Origin: Gigaspora rosea
Lineage: Eukaryota; Glomeromycota; Glomeromycetes; Diversisporales; Gigasporaceae
NCBI GenBank assembly: GCA_003550325.1
Contig: QKWP01000002.1
Location: forward strand, 448,393-512,392
DNA: 64,000 nt
Reading direction: 5' to 3'
Shown: positions 35,331 through 48,069 of the stretch, piece after piece
Numbering within the stretch: position 1 is the stretch's first letter
Layout of the letters: each line of letters begins with the position of its first letter
Made by a program: the position numbers and the translations under genes
Notes under the pieces: generated by a model
Database searches by the model: none
What the model was told of the DNA's origin: nothing
The model's input: the letters and a program-made list of their open reading frames with translations, nothing else

Positions 35331-37645
35331 GTTAGTCAATAGCGGATCGCGAGTTTGTGTAATGTAACACAATCAGAAAAGATTCAAAACAAACGTTCGT
35401 TTTATAAAAATCACTTATAATGCAAAATCTGCATAGGAAACTTATTTCTGCGCACTAACAAAAAGTTTTCCTTGAATGATTTTACTATATAAGTAGTCAC
35501 TTGAAGGTTCTACACTAGCTACTATACCTGCAACCTATATACTAGCATTGTCTATTTAAACTCTCTAATTCCTGCTGCCTATTTTCATCACTAGAACACA
35601 GTTTTGGAATCTTGCTCTGTGTTCTTAGAACTTAGTTCAGATAATCCAGCCTTGTTATTCTTAACAAGAAACTTAGTAAAGTAGTATTTTGTTCTATTCA
35701 AGGTATTCATCTATGCTTTCAGTAATTGTCCGGAGTGTAGCGACAGACACTCAATTTTTACGCACTATTTGATACAAAAGTTGCGTTTTTGATGCATTTT
35801 GATCATGAAAAAATTTTTTTTTGATGCATCCCCTAATTTATTATAAACAAATATGTCAATAACGTAATTTGGAAATTTTTTGTTTGTTCCCACGTGTGAC
35901 GCGTAATTGCATGCCTGTTTTGAACAACAAAACTGGTATTGATTAAAATACGGTAATAAGACATTCTTATAATTGGCTGATTTAAATTAATTTTCCGGGT
36001 ACCTTATTTATACACTTTAGAGTAATTTTTAAGAATGTAAACCATACAAACTTATTAAATAAGTAACTGCACGATGTGCTACACAAAACCAGAAATGAAA
36101 CATTGATTTTCAGTGAGTTACAGGTTAAACCAGTTTTGGCATAAGTTTCTGTTTTTTTTTTGGTATACGATACAGTAGATCAAGCCCCATAGAGTATGTA
36201 CAAATTGAAATACATTCAGAAGTCACAAGAATAGATTAACCAATCAGATACAAAAGAGACACAGCATTTCAAATACCTGTAAACATACTTTGTACTTTGT
36301 TCCTTGTACCAGTATTAGACCACATAAAATTTTAAAAATGATCTGGTTTTAATTTTATATTTTTTTAAGTTTTGTAAAATTTGACCCAGCTGGGTTATGC
36401 TAAGTTTGTATAGTTTAACTAACAATTCCAAAAGCCATTTATAATTTTAGTATTCACTCTCACACTTCCTACTACTATTACTTAGAAGACACTATATGTG
36501 AACAGTATGTGAACGTTTATTGAACCTTGAGAACTTATAATGTATAGTAAAAAAGGTATAGAAATGTTTTCATCTAAGACTACTTTGTTAAATTTAAAAT
36601 AGACATTTATAGCAACTATTTAATTTAAACAGGTCCAAGCACTTTAGTAGCAAAAGTTCTGGATTTAAATTTTTAAGTTCAGTTGGTTCTTGTAACATGT
36701 TTGGGGGTTTATCGACTAAATAAAGGTGTTGCCTTATATATTGTAGATTTTTTAACGATCTTGGGTTTATTAGTAATAAAGGCCATTTTTTTCAACTCTA
36801 TATAAATCTATCTATTCTCTAACTATTTGTGATAGATTCTTTTTATACGTATTATAAGTTTGTAAGCTTTTTTAGATTTTTATTTTACTTTTTAGAAGTA
36901 TCATAATGATGAATTTTTTAAAAATTATGTAATTTGGTTGGTTAATTATTTAATCAAATAAATGAAATACATACCCATTTTTATCGTTATCATTATATAC
37001 GTATAGACTAAAAATATAGTATTTTATACCAAAGATGGAATGGAATTAACTTGGGTAACCATTTTAGAAATCGAAGTTTATATTTTTTTGATTTGAATAG
37101 TGATTCAAAAGAATTCCAATTCTTTGTGTCAGATTTAGATCTCAAGACGATCAGCATAGATATCTTTGACGATAAAAAATTTAAATATTCTGGTAAATTT
37201 TATTCAGAATTAACTCTTTTTTTTTTTTTACCTTGTTAGTATTTAAACCTCATCAAACATTATAATACCGTACTAAAATTTTTTTAAAAACTCGTTAGAT
37301 ATCAACTTTATTAAAAGCAAATCGGACAATACCAGTATATAATATAGAGAAATAAGATTTGATTTTTTATTTTTAAACTAAATATATGATTAATAAAATC
37401 TTTTTTTTAATCGAGTATTTTGTAGAATGCATAAAAAGAAATGTGGCATTGGATCGTTGCTTTGAGTTAATCAAAATTTTGCTGATCACCTAATAAAATG
37501 CCTTTAACTGTCCTAGAGAAAATGTGTCTTTTATTATTACTTGGAGATTTTGCTTACTTTTCTTAATTACAGAACAAAAAACTTTTTAAAAAAAAGTGAA
37601 ATTTATTTCAAATTTTAGGTATTAGAGAAATCACTGAGAAATCAA
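35331..37645. other. A+T-rich DNA with dispersed repeats, no gene seen
   Basis: 35340-35480 is a partial copy of the GTTCGTTTTGCC repeat. 36060-36330 matches 45150-45410. Otherwise no coding signal; the small frame at 37051-37239 has no recognisable family. Confidence 0.5.
36060..36330. repeat. dispersed repeat shared with 45150-45410
   Basis: Long near-identical phrases, such as GAGTTACAGGTTAAACCAG, TTTTGGCATAAGTTTCTG and TAGATTAACCAATCAGATAC, occur in the same order in both places. This copy lacks the inverted ends present at 45071-45421. Confidence 0.8.
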
Positions 37646-39155
37646 TCACTTTTCCTCATCTTTTCTTTCCTGCATTCTTTTACTTCTCTTATTTCGCTGA
37701 AGTCTTTCAAAGCTAAAGTGCTTAAATACCATATCTTTAAGGGCACGGGCTCGAAATAAAGCTACAAAAGAAAGGCCTGCTGTAAATTCTGTACTGCCAA
37801 TATCGATTACAGCTCTTGGTAATGTAAGACCTTGGCTTTTGTATGCTGTAATAGCCCATGCAAGGCGAATAGGAATTTGTAAACGTGAACATGTCACTCC
37901 AGATTTGCCTTCCCAAGTACGTTGAATTGGTACAATCAGGACAACCTTGGTACCATCTAGAGTGCTAATAGTAGGTCTTCTGTAATTATCGAATACAATA
38001 AAAACTGCCGTAGGAAGTGAAGGTGGCCCCTGATTTTTTTCAAATAAAATATCTTTAATTGTCCCTAACGAACCATTAACTAATCCTGCTTCAGTCCATA
38101 AATTTGCTATTAGCATAATATGTACACCTTTGGCTAATAACAATTTCGCTTTAAGACCCTTTGCTGCATCCGAATCAGCATTTTTGGCCTCGCCACCACC
38201 TTTATGATGTATAGCAAGAATTTTTGCAACTGGTGCATTTAAGAGCCGAAGCATATCTATATTCATTGAATCAATTTTAGTCCATATTGTTAGGATAAAT
38301 ATAGCATTTGAAAATTCATCTCATTCTGTTCTGATTATTTTATCTTCAAACCGTGTACTAAGTGTTCTCCAATAATCTATTGTAGATTCTCCATTGCGCA
38401 ATCGTAAAAGAATTTCTCTGAAGTTTTGTTGCTCTTCAGAATCTTCTGATTGACATTGAATAACGTCGAGTTTATAAGCTTCTTGAAACTGTTTATAGGC
38501 AACAATACCATTGTTAGACAATGGATCTCGTGACATATTGGTCGTATATATTGTGCCCAAATGTCAATCTTCCCAGATGACAATCAGGCCAAATTAAATT
38601 TAGAATTAGGGTAAAATTAAAGTAAAATTAGAGATCAGTTTAGGGCAATTTTTATTTTTGGCTATAAAATTGATATCTGGGCCATCCCAATTGACAATTG
38701 GAACAAATTTAGATTTGGGTACAACTTATATATAGGAAAATCAAGTACAGGGGGAAGCTGACCGAAATCACCAACCAACAAGATCGATCTTCCACCAAAA
38801 GGTTCATTTTTATATTCTGGAAATGCTTGTCGTAACCGCATATCAATTAAGGCAAGCATTTGTCGCCCAACCATACTTTTCTCATCAATAATAAAATAGT
38901 TTACATTTTGTAATCTATTCTGTAGTTGCTTTAGATGTTTACTCTTTAAATCAAGGGTAGTGCCAATAGGTATTGGGACAGAAAGTGTTAAGTGAATCAT
39001 TGCCTATTAATATTAAAGGCCGCAACACCTGTTGGAGCAAGTACTAATATAGGTGATTTAGATCCTCTTCCGACCATTTCACTAAGTCTACTTCTAATCG
39101 CTCTAATTAGGTATGATTTTCCTGTACCTGCAGTTCCCATTATAATAATTCTTAA

Positions 39156-39515
39156 AGGTATAGTATAATACAATATAAATATAAATGCCGAATTATTTGT
39201 TGTACATACAAAAATCAGTGGTTTATATAAACAAAGAATAATTTTAAAAATTAAAATAAATTAGTCGAAAACAATTTAAAAATTGATTTTTAATCTTATG
39301 TAAATATAAACAAGAATATTTCAATATATTTTTCAATTTTTAAATACTATAAAATTTTGCAAGAAGTTATTAATTTTTACAAGGAGATCTACATAAATTA
39401 TCAAATCTGATTGGTTAGAATCTATGTAAATCATATGATCATCATATGATTTGTTATGATTTGCATAATTTGCAACGTGATTACTATTAAAAATGATCTA
39501 TGTTACACTCTACCT
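39156..39515. mobile_element. 360-bp TTAA-family MITE inside the helicase domain
   Basis: The ends AGGTATAGTATAATAC and ATGTTACACTCTACCT are flanked by TTAA (39152-39155 and 39516-39519). It sits just before the Walker A coding sequence; with the element and one TTAA removed, the reading continues EPLRIIIMGTAGTGKS in frame. Size and ends match the elements at 9097 and 11024. Confidence 0.85.
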
Positions 39516-40081
39516 TTAATGGCTCAGTGTGACAACCTGCAAGTATACTAAAATAATGTGATTCTATTTGCTTAAAGATTGTCATTTGATTTTCATTTAA
39601 ACTTTGATAATCTATAATATCCATAACTGAAATTTCATTTTCTTCTATTTCATTGCTATTACTACAATTAGATGCTTGTTGCACAAAGGAGCTTACTTCT
39701 GCAAGGTCATTATGAGAATAATATTGCCTTGCATCACTGATCCAGTCATGATTTTGGTCCATATCTCGAGATCCAAGATCAAAAGACTGATCAGGAATTG
39801 AATTAGGACCCATCTCTGCCAAAAGCATCCAGTCAAATTGATATTCGTCCTGTTCATCATCTTTGAGTTGTTCCCCTTCACTTTCATCTTCAGTAGTTAT
39901 GTCACTTTCATTGCTATCCACAGGCTGCCAAAGTAAATCGACTGGGTCTGCATTAATTTCTTCAAGATACTAATCATATAAAAATGACCATGAAATAGCA
40001 TCGTTTTGAGTTAGTTATTGAATATCATAATAGCAAACATGAAGAAGACCTTCACATAACAGAACTTCTTCCAGTCTGGAC

Positions 40082-40777
40082 CAGGGATGGTAAATGACCT
40101 GGTCATTTGCCAATTTTTCAAATGACCTCAAATGACCTCAAAATGACCGCTCATTTGAGGTCATTCAAATTTTGGTCATTTGGAAATGACTCGTGACCAA
40201 ATGACTATGGTCATTTCCAAATGGTGAGGTCATTTGGTCATTAGGTCATTTTGCATAGAGTTGACATCCTACCGATCACGAATACATATGTTTTTCCTCA
40301 ATTCACGTCGATTATTAATTGGCATGCTATTTGTAAATTCGAAAATGATTTATATCATTTACAATCGGTAAATTATTATTCACGAACTTTTTTATTTATT
40401 TTTTTAAAAAAAGGAAATTCCATTATTTTTTTGTCTAGTGTTTTTTTTTTAATCACTTCATACCTGATCTTATGATTCGATTAGAATGTCGTTTTACAAC
40501 CGGTCTGGAAATGACCTAGTCATTTAGCCAAAATACCAATGGCAATCGTTCATCAAATAATTCAGTTATTTATCATGTGTAATAATTTTATTAGATAGCA
40601 TCTAACAACATTTTATTTACGATGAACAATAATCAATTTTGATTGGCTAAAAGTATTAGATAATTGATTGACAAGAGTTAAATGACCTTCTTAAGTCATT
40701 TGGGCCGTGAAATGACCAATGACTGGTCATTTGTCATTTGAGTCATTTGGGTCATTTAAAGTCATTTACCATCCCTG
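40082..40777. mobile_element. 696-bp hAT-like MITE in the Helitron gene
   Basis: The ends CAGGGATGGTAAATGAC and GTCATTTACCATCCCTG are flanked by an exact 8-bp duplication GTCTGGAC (40074-40081 and 40778-40785). Both subterminal regions are packed with GGTCATTTGG/CAAATGACC words, typical of hAT binding regions. No transposase. Confidence 0.92.
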
Positions 40778-41100
40778 GTCTGGACCCCCTCGCAATGATG
40801 ATAGTCGTGGCCAGATACGTATAATATTTTTCTGTTCACATTTTTTCCATCAATTACTGGTAAATTTATGTATCAAATGTAACTTATATAATGAAAAATC
40901 TTCAAATTTGGAAGGTCGATCCTAATATATTTTTAGAGCTGATTTTGTTGTCCACCCAGTATTTTCAATTTCCCTATTATTTTCATCTTCTCTGCTACCA
41001 GTATCACGAAGCCATCATGGTGATTCTTTATTCAGATTTAATGAAATAAATTAACAGCTTGAACGATATAAAGGAATTCCAAGAAGAATATGGGGTCTTT

Positions 41101-41448
41101 GCCTTGAAAATAGGGTTCCGAGGTCCCCAAACCAAAATTGAGATTTTTGTTAAGCCTTAATTTATGAAGCACAAAGTTCATTTTGAGCAAGTTTTATAAC
41201 TGATTAACTTAATATTAAAATGAGTTATTGAAGTCCGGAAATTTGACGTTGAATATAATGAAAATGATCGACATAGCGGATAAATATTTTACCATCAATT
41301 TTATCAAATAACAAAAAAGTTTTGTAAAGATCACTTCTAGAATTAGCGGAAAATCAAGTTTGGGTTGTTTTGGTTACACAATCTTTATTTACGATTTACT
41401 CAAAAAAATTTATAGTGCCGTAGGATCATTTTCAAGGCAAAGACCCCA
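41101..41448. mobile_element. 348-bp TA-flanked MITE in the Rep domain
   Basis: The ends TGGGGTCTTTGCCTTGAAA and its complement are flanked by TA. Removing the element and one TA restores the Helitron reading TCHILLGIPLY in frame, which supports a Tc1/mariner-type TA duplication. It is related to 19913-20136 by its ends. Confidence 0.88.
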
Positions 41449-44099
41449 TATGACAAGTTTCTTGTGCAAATATGTCGCGTTCTGCAACACTGCAGAGCAA
41501 TAATTTCTGAACTAGACCAAGTAGCCGATCATTATATTTGCTATTACGAAGTACTTGGTCTAAAATTTTCGAAAAAGCAACTGATTTCGGCTCTGCCTTG
41601 CTTGCATATTTGAAAATATATTGTAGTGCTGCATGAATACTAAGAATAGGTTTTAAATCAACATTTGCTCTCCACCCTTGTAATTGAAGTCAGTTATGTG
41701 AATTAAAATACAGGTCATTTCTTGCTGTTATGAGTTCTGGACGACTATGGCTATCATCGTACAAAAAGGTATAGTTACTTTCCTCTTTTGGATATTCATA
41801 TCTGCAGAATTGTTGTCCTGAACGGTTAACACAAAGACAATAAGAAGGACTGCATCGAGTGTGTCATTGTAATTTATTTACTAATTCGATATAATCTTGT
41901 AAATCGTCATGTAATTCATCATAAGGCTTATGACATGGATGACAATCAGGATAGGGGCATCAAGTCCTGGATTAATAGTGGTAACCAAGGATCTATATAT
42001 TTTACTACTTTTTTTAATGATTTTTCATTTTCTTTTATTCGGTCCCATTCAATTTTAAGTGCATTTTTCACTTTTCCAATTCCATGCACATGGACACTAC
42101 CACGATGTTGCCATTCGAATCTGTACCACCAGTCTACCAAATTCTATCTTTTTTTAACACATCATGAAAAATATCTCAAATCGTTTATTAAAGAACCAAG
42201 TCGCAATATGGGGTTATCAATAATGTTTTAATTGCAATTTTCATTAAATGGCATAAGTTTGTAAAGCTCTGGCCAGTGTAAATCAGCAGCACTAAATGTG
42301 AAAAAGATTAGCCCTTGTGAGCCTAACTGTTTGATCTGTCTGATAATTCATCATGTCTTGCATTCCAGAACTGTCTAGATCCACACAAGCCCTGACCGAA
42401 TCTCATAATTTAATTTGCCATATGTGTATCACCACTAGCAATCTGTTCCTGTATTTCTGCAACTGTAATTTGATTATCATTAAAATTCTGCCTTACATAT
42501 ACCCTACTCTCTTGTATTGCTCACCATCTTATTTGGGAATTAAGCGCAAAGTACTACCAGCGAGCATGATGAGCGAATCTTCCATCTTTATATAGTAATA
42601 AGTGTTTGAAGTACTCAGCCGGTTTGACATCCTTAACATGTTCCACCTGAAGATTGGCACATCTAGTTGGATATAAAGTTGGAAAGGCGCACACAATATA
42701 GCCGGGTGTTTAAAACTCATTAATAGAATTGTTATTAATATGTGGCCACATAATAATATTATTATTGGTCAGCATTCGTTTGAGTGTATTATTTATTGCA
42801 GTTTCTTCTCTATTATCTGAAGGAAGAAAAGGTACAAAGGTGCTTGTAATTACATTTTCTTCACTTTCTATATTTGATTCATCTATTATTTAATTGCACC
42901 GAAGTTGATCATTAACAGAACCATCCTCCGGCAAGGATTGAAGAATATCATCATCGATTATAATTTTAGAATAATAACGATTATTTGCCTTTAACTAATA
43001 TAATGTCCTGCTGACTTTATCGTGACATACTTTAAAATCTCTAAATGCCACTGGATCTCTTTCAGATTGCCAACGTACAATAAGTACACTTAAAGAAAAT
43101 AGATGTCGTGGAAGCTGAGTAGTAAATTCTTCTACATCTTGAGGAAAGTTTATAACGTTTCCACTATATCTGTGTTGTCTTCCACGAAGTCTATAAACTA
43201 TCATTATAGGAAAGACTTGTGCAATTAACATTTCTTCAATTTCAGTAAGTTTTTGAAGTTCCTCAGGTACTTTCCCTGGATCTATATTATTTTCTGCTAA
43301 AAATTTTTTAGATAAGTTCTTCTTGGTAAAGCAACAGCGACACTCTTTTTTTACAAGTATTATAGATAGAAAACATTTATTGCATGTGGAACAGAGTGTA
43401 TGTTCCAATTTATCCATTTTATAACGAAATTGTTGCAGAAGTTTTTGATCAGCTTTATTGAAATAAGCAGAAAGAGGGGCAGTATGCTGTATAACTATAT
43501 TATTATCGCCACTTTGAGATGTATCTAACACTAGCTGTAAATCTGTATTTTCCAACACATTCTGTTCATCTTTATGTTCATTTTCCATTTCCATACTTCT
43601 GAGAAACACACTAAACTCCAATTGTGGACTAGTATATAGCAAATCAGATTCATCTTCATGTTCACTAATAACTGCATTTGTACTTCTAGAATTTTGCCTA
43701 CTTATACTTATACTTGTACTTCTGGAATTTTGCCTGCTCATGTTTGCACTTCTAGAATTTTTTCCACTTATATTGGTAAGCTATGTCTCAAGTTTTTTTG
43801 TTGCTCTTTTTTGCTATTTTCGCTCACGGTCTCGTGCGAGGTGCATCTCATGTTGCTGAGGCGTTTCTTTTTTTCTACTTCTACATTTTCGAAATATATT
43901 GCGATAAACAAAACCTTCTTCTTGATTTTCCTCTAATTGGCTTTTTTCTAATTGGATTCCTTCTATTTGGCTTTCTTTTACTTGATCTTTTTCTAATTGT
44001 ATTCTTTCCATTTGGCTTTTTTCTGTCTGGGTTTCTTCTATTTGGTTCATTTCTACTAATTTTTCTTTTTTTTTGATTTTCTAATTTAATAGTCACGGG

Positions 44100-44480
44100 C
44101 CCAAGTCTTAAATAGATGTTATGGTTATTTCAGAAATGCAACAAAAGCATTTATCTTGATTAGCGAAAGGTTATTTGTATGTTATTGAATAATTATTAAT
44201 GATTTATACATGAAACATGACAAATCGCACTTTATTAATATTGTTTATTTGTTTTATTTAATATTTAGTTGTAGAATTTTATTGAAAAAATACAAGTATT
44301 TTATATATTTTCGGTATACAACTTTCTTACAGCATTATCTTATTTATTACTTATTTTACTTTTAATTCATGAATGAGATGCTTATCTATTTTGCTCTTTC
44401 ATCTGTTTTCTATCTATCTATTTCGCCCTTTATCTATTTTTCCCCTCCATCTATTTATTTCTTCTTAATACATTAATTTA
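44100..44480. other. A+T-rich stretch, no gene seen
   Basis: Pyrimidine-rich phrases (CATCTATTT, TTCGCCCTTTATC) near 44395-44460 lead into the minisatellite. The Helitron 5' end should lie here, but no diagnostic terminus was identified. Confidence 0.4.
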
Positions 44481-44484
44481 AGAT

Positions 44485-44605
44485 CCATCACATCGCTTAA
44501 TCCCGTCATCTTCTCCATATATCGCTTAATCCTCCATATATCGCTTAATCCCGCCATATTTCCATATATCACTTAATCCCACCATATTCTCCATGCATCG
44601 CTATA
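44485..44605. repeat. minisatellite with TCCATATATCGCTTAATCC units
   Basis: About five units of 20-27 bp of the form CATATATCGCTTAATCCCGC, degenerate. Confidence 0.75.
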
Positions 44606-45070
44606 TTCCTCTTACATTATCTTTACATATCTAATCTCACCCTTACTCTTGTGTTACTAGCTATATAAGGCGAAGTAAAAATGCAATATACTGAAATTGG
44701 AAATGATATGCAGTTAATGAAGTAAAGAAATACTCGATCAAATTTTTTATACTTGACTAATCTATCAAGTTTGGAGATAAGCAAGGTAATAAAACAGTTA
44801 ATTATTTATTGCTTCTTACATATTTTTACTAACGATCATCTTTATTATGATTCATGAACACGATCTGAGTGATATTTAAAATCATTTACAAATACTGGTT
44901 TTTTACATATTTTTATTACTCAACCCATGGATCTAGAGATGTTAATGAAGTATGGTGCATTGGGGTGTGCGATATATTATATAAATCAAAACTATATATA
45001 ATACTAAATAAAAATTTAATATTGAAAATTTTTCATTTACTAACTGTTATCCGGCATTTAAGATTTTATA

Positions 45071-45421
45071 TTTTTATGCACGTGAGTTACACATGTTATC
45101 TGAAATATTTTAAATCCGTTCTGGATTTAAAATATAAGTAACTGTGTGACGCTGTCACGCAAAACCAGGAACAGAAAGTAGATTTTCAGCGAGTTACAGG
45201 TTAAACCAGTTTTGGCATAAGTTTCTGTTTTTTTTTTGTATGCGATACAGTAGATCAAAGCCTCATAAAGTATAGAAATACATTCAGAAGTCACAAGGAT
45301 AGATTAACCAATCAGATACAAAAGAGATATAGCATTTCAAATGCCTGTAAACATACACTACGTACTTTGTACTATGTTTCTGGTATATCTGAACAATGTG
45401 TATAACTCACGTGCATAAAAA
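45071..45421. mobile_element. 351-bp inverted-repeat element
   Basis: TTTTTATGCACGTGAGTTAC at the left faces TAACTCACGTGCATAAAAA at the right. The interior (45150-45410) is a repeat also present, without these ends, at 36060-36330. No target duplication was recognised. Confidence 0.7.
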
Positions 45422-45664
45422 TTTAAAACAGTTGGTATACAAAACCAACAAATATAAATGTCGCATAATCCAGTTATTCAAGCACAAAGTATAGGACCCC
45501 GGACATCTCTCATATAGGTCATAACTGATCTGCACAAATTTTAAGGTTTTTGCTACCTCTAAAATCAAGTAAATTTGCTAAAAATTCAATTATTACATGA
45601 AGTTTTTATAGTAATTTGCTAAAAACTAAATTATTACATTTAGATAGTGCTCTTAGGTTCAGGT

Positions 45665-45885
45665 GCTCTAAAAAAATTTGAGCAGCATATAAAAATACAT
45701 TTTACTGGCATATTTACTTTTATATTTCTTGAAAATTTAAGAAGAGATACTTAATTTTGGATTTTTTGATCAAAAAATCAAAAATTAAGCATCTTTTCTT
45801 AAATTTTCAAGAAATATAAAAGTAAATTTACTTGCATAATGTATTTTTATGTGCTAAATAAGTTTTATTAGAGCAAAATATTATA
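45665..45885. repeat. 221-bp palindrome of the P2 type
   Basis: The centre TTGATCAAAAAATC and the arms TAAGAAGAGATACTTAATT / TTAAGCATCTTTTCTTA resemble the P2 unit of the hAT-like elements at 9207 and 16419. Just before it, AGTGCTCTTAGG resembles the terminal repeat of that family, so this is probably a diverged piece of it. Confidence 0.7.
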
Positions 45886-45987
45886 ATCATTTAATAAAAT
45901 TTTGGGTATAATATTATTTTATTAATAAAATTAAGGAATTGCTATTCGATTTTGTCACTTAAATATTTTAACTTTTAAAACCTTTTA

Positions 45988-47480
45988 TTAATATTATCTC
46001 TATAAGTTCTTGATCAAATTTAATAAATTTTTTTTTTTTGAATTCTATGGATTCGTACAATTAAAATAAAAAAATTTTCATCAAATTTGGTCAAGAACTC
46101 GTAAAGATATCTTTGATGAAAGTTCCTGTAAACAATTTCAACGCAGCTTCTTTGCAATATGTTTTTTTGCTTTTTCAAAATAACCCACTGTTCGGCGATG
46201 ATTTACAAGAAATTTTACTATGCTAACTAAAAAAAATTTTATAACAAGACTTATAGCGCATATCATGGACTAATAGAATCTCAAATTTCATGAAAAAATA
46301 TTGAAAACTCATAAAGATATTAACGTTTTTGTAAATTTGAACGCATACGTTTTCGCAAGTTTTCCCCTAAATTCAAATGCTTCTGGAGGCACTTTCTCAA
46401 AATGAAACATACAAAATACGATTAAATAAGTTGATAGAATAGATATTCAAGAGTTTTCAGTTAAAATTTTATCAAAAACGGATTAATATTGATGAAGTTT
46501 TAATGATTTTTTCAATTTGCTTCCAGATTCGGGATTTTCTAAAATTTTCAATTTTGATCAAAACAGAAAAATCACCATCACAGGCTAGATTTTCACAAGT
46601 TCAAATGAAACAAGTTACTGCGCACTAATAAAATCAATAGAGAATAGATTAAAATTTTGCTTTCTAAAATTTCAAGTTATTTGGTTAAATATTCATTCTA
46701 TAATAGCTTTTTTTATTTTGGCGCAGCTTCTTTAAAAGAAGCTGCGCCAAATGAAAAAAGCTATTATAGAATGAATATTTAACCAAATAACTTGAAATTT
46801 TAGAAAGCAAAATTTTAATCTATTCTCTATTGATTTTATTAGTGCGCAGTAACTTGTTTCATTTGAACTTGTGAAAATCTAGCCTGTGATGGTGATTTTT
46901 CTGTTTTGATCAAAATTGAAAATTTTAGAAAATCCCGAATCTGGAAGCAAATTGAAAAAATCATTAAAACTTCATCAATATTAATCCGTTTTTGATAAAA
47001 TTTTAACTGAAAACTCTTGAATATCTATTCTATCAACTTATTTAATCGTATTTTGTATGTTTCATTTTGAGAAAGTGCCTCCAGAAGCATTTGAATTTAG
47101 GGGAAAACTTGCGAAAACGTATGCGTTCAAATTTACAAAAACGTTAATATCTTTATGAGTTTTCAATATTTTTTCATGAAATTTGAGATTCTATTAGTCC
47201 ATGATATGCACTATAAGTCTTGTTATAAATTTTTTTTTAGTTAGCATAGTAAAATTTCTTGTAAATCATCGCCGAACAGTGGGTTATTTTGAAAAAGCAA
47301 AAAAACATATTGCAAAGAAGCTGCGTTGAAATTGTTTACAGGAACTTTCATCAAAGATATCTTTACGAGTTCTTGACCAAATTTGATGAAAATTTTTTTA
47401 TTTTAATTGTACGAATCCATAGAATTCAAATAAAAAAAATTTTTATAAATTTGATCAAGAACTTATAGAGATAATATTAA
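45988..47480. repeat. 1.49-kb near-perfect palindrome
   Basis: Two arms of about 746 bp meet near 46734 at GCGCAGCTTCTTTAAAAG with practically no loop. The arms run from TTAATATTATCTC to its complement with very few mismatches over most of their length. No protein is encoded. Confidence 0.9.
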
Positions 47481-47968
47481 CTACAATTATTATGTGAATT
47501 ACTAACTAATTCACATCTCTATGCAATTGCATTACATATTTATTTGTTTATTGATATACAATCACGATCAATGATCATAATACATATGCGGGGTAAGTAC
47601 CAAGTTGCTATTGATACTAAAACCCGATTACATGCTACAACTACTTTTATTTATTTTTAATTATAATTGATTATCACTTTACTCTATATAGCTATTAACA
47701 ACTTGTTATATCTGGATTGATCATTATAGCGCAACTTAACTTGTTACAATAATTTTTGCAAAAATGTGGGTAAATTGCTAAAAATAAAATATAACATGCA
47801 TAAAATCTTTGTAATTCGCCAAAATATTCAATTATGACCCTTTTTAAAATTAACTTCAATTTGCTAAAATTTAAATTTGGACCTTAGATCAAATTTGAAT
47901 CAATTTGCTAAAAAAAAAATATAACATATATCAGAGATGTCCGGGGTCCTCAAAGTATTCATAACTAC

Positions 47969-48036
47969 GGTACAATAGTGTTCTAATACTAATAAAGCAC
48001 TATCGCGCTTTACTAATATTAGAACACTATTGTACC
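47969..48036. repeat. 68-bp hairpin
   Basis: GGTACAATAGTGTTCTAATA and its complement, with one change in the inner arms and a short loop around ACTATCG. Confidence 0.75.
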
Positions 48037-48069
48037 TTACTGTTATTGCCATATGATTTGACTTGTCGA

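Larger units (their letters stand above)
37646..44090 (-). pseudogene. Helitron Rep-helicase gene, dead and interrupted
   Basis: Minus-strand domains in order are as follows. An E/Q-rich start with ETPQQHEMHLARDRERK (near 43814-44050). A DUF6570-type region with CSTCNKC and EELQKLTEIEEMLIAQVFPI (42995-43741). A Helitron_like_N region with FFTFSAADLHWPEL (near 42260), the HUH motif in HRGSVHVHG (near 42090) and the tyrosine motif YIFKYASK (near 41600). An acidic linker (39522-39920). PIF1-like helicase with Walker A GTAGTGKS (near 39115), YFIIDEKSMVG (near 38880), LLVGDFGQLPPV (near 38755), GLVNGSLGTI and AWAITAYKSQGLTLPRA (near 37825), ending at 37646. These are the two activities of Helitron rolling-circle transposition. 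Frameshifts and stops are frequent. Three elements are inserted (39156-39515, 40082-40777, 41101-41448). Helitron ends (TC, CTRR with hairpin) were not located. Confidence 0.88.
45493..47950. mobile_element. 2.46-kb hAT-like non-autonomous element
   Basis: The ends AGGACCCCGGACATCTCT and AGAGATGTCCGGGGTCCT are flanked by an exact 8-bp duplication CAAAGTAT (45485-45492 and 47951-47958). Subterminal parts repeat TTTGCTAAAAA-type words. The interior holds a small palindrome (45665-45885) and a giant one (45988-47480). No transposase frame is visible. Confidence 0.85.

Noticed and set aside
43658-44076. Plus-strand hydrophobic open frames opposite the Helitron start
   Set aside because: They are the antisense of the E/Q/K-rich minus-strand coding region; the F/L-rich pattern is its mirror image.
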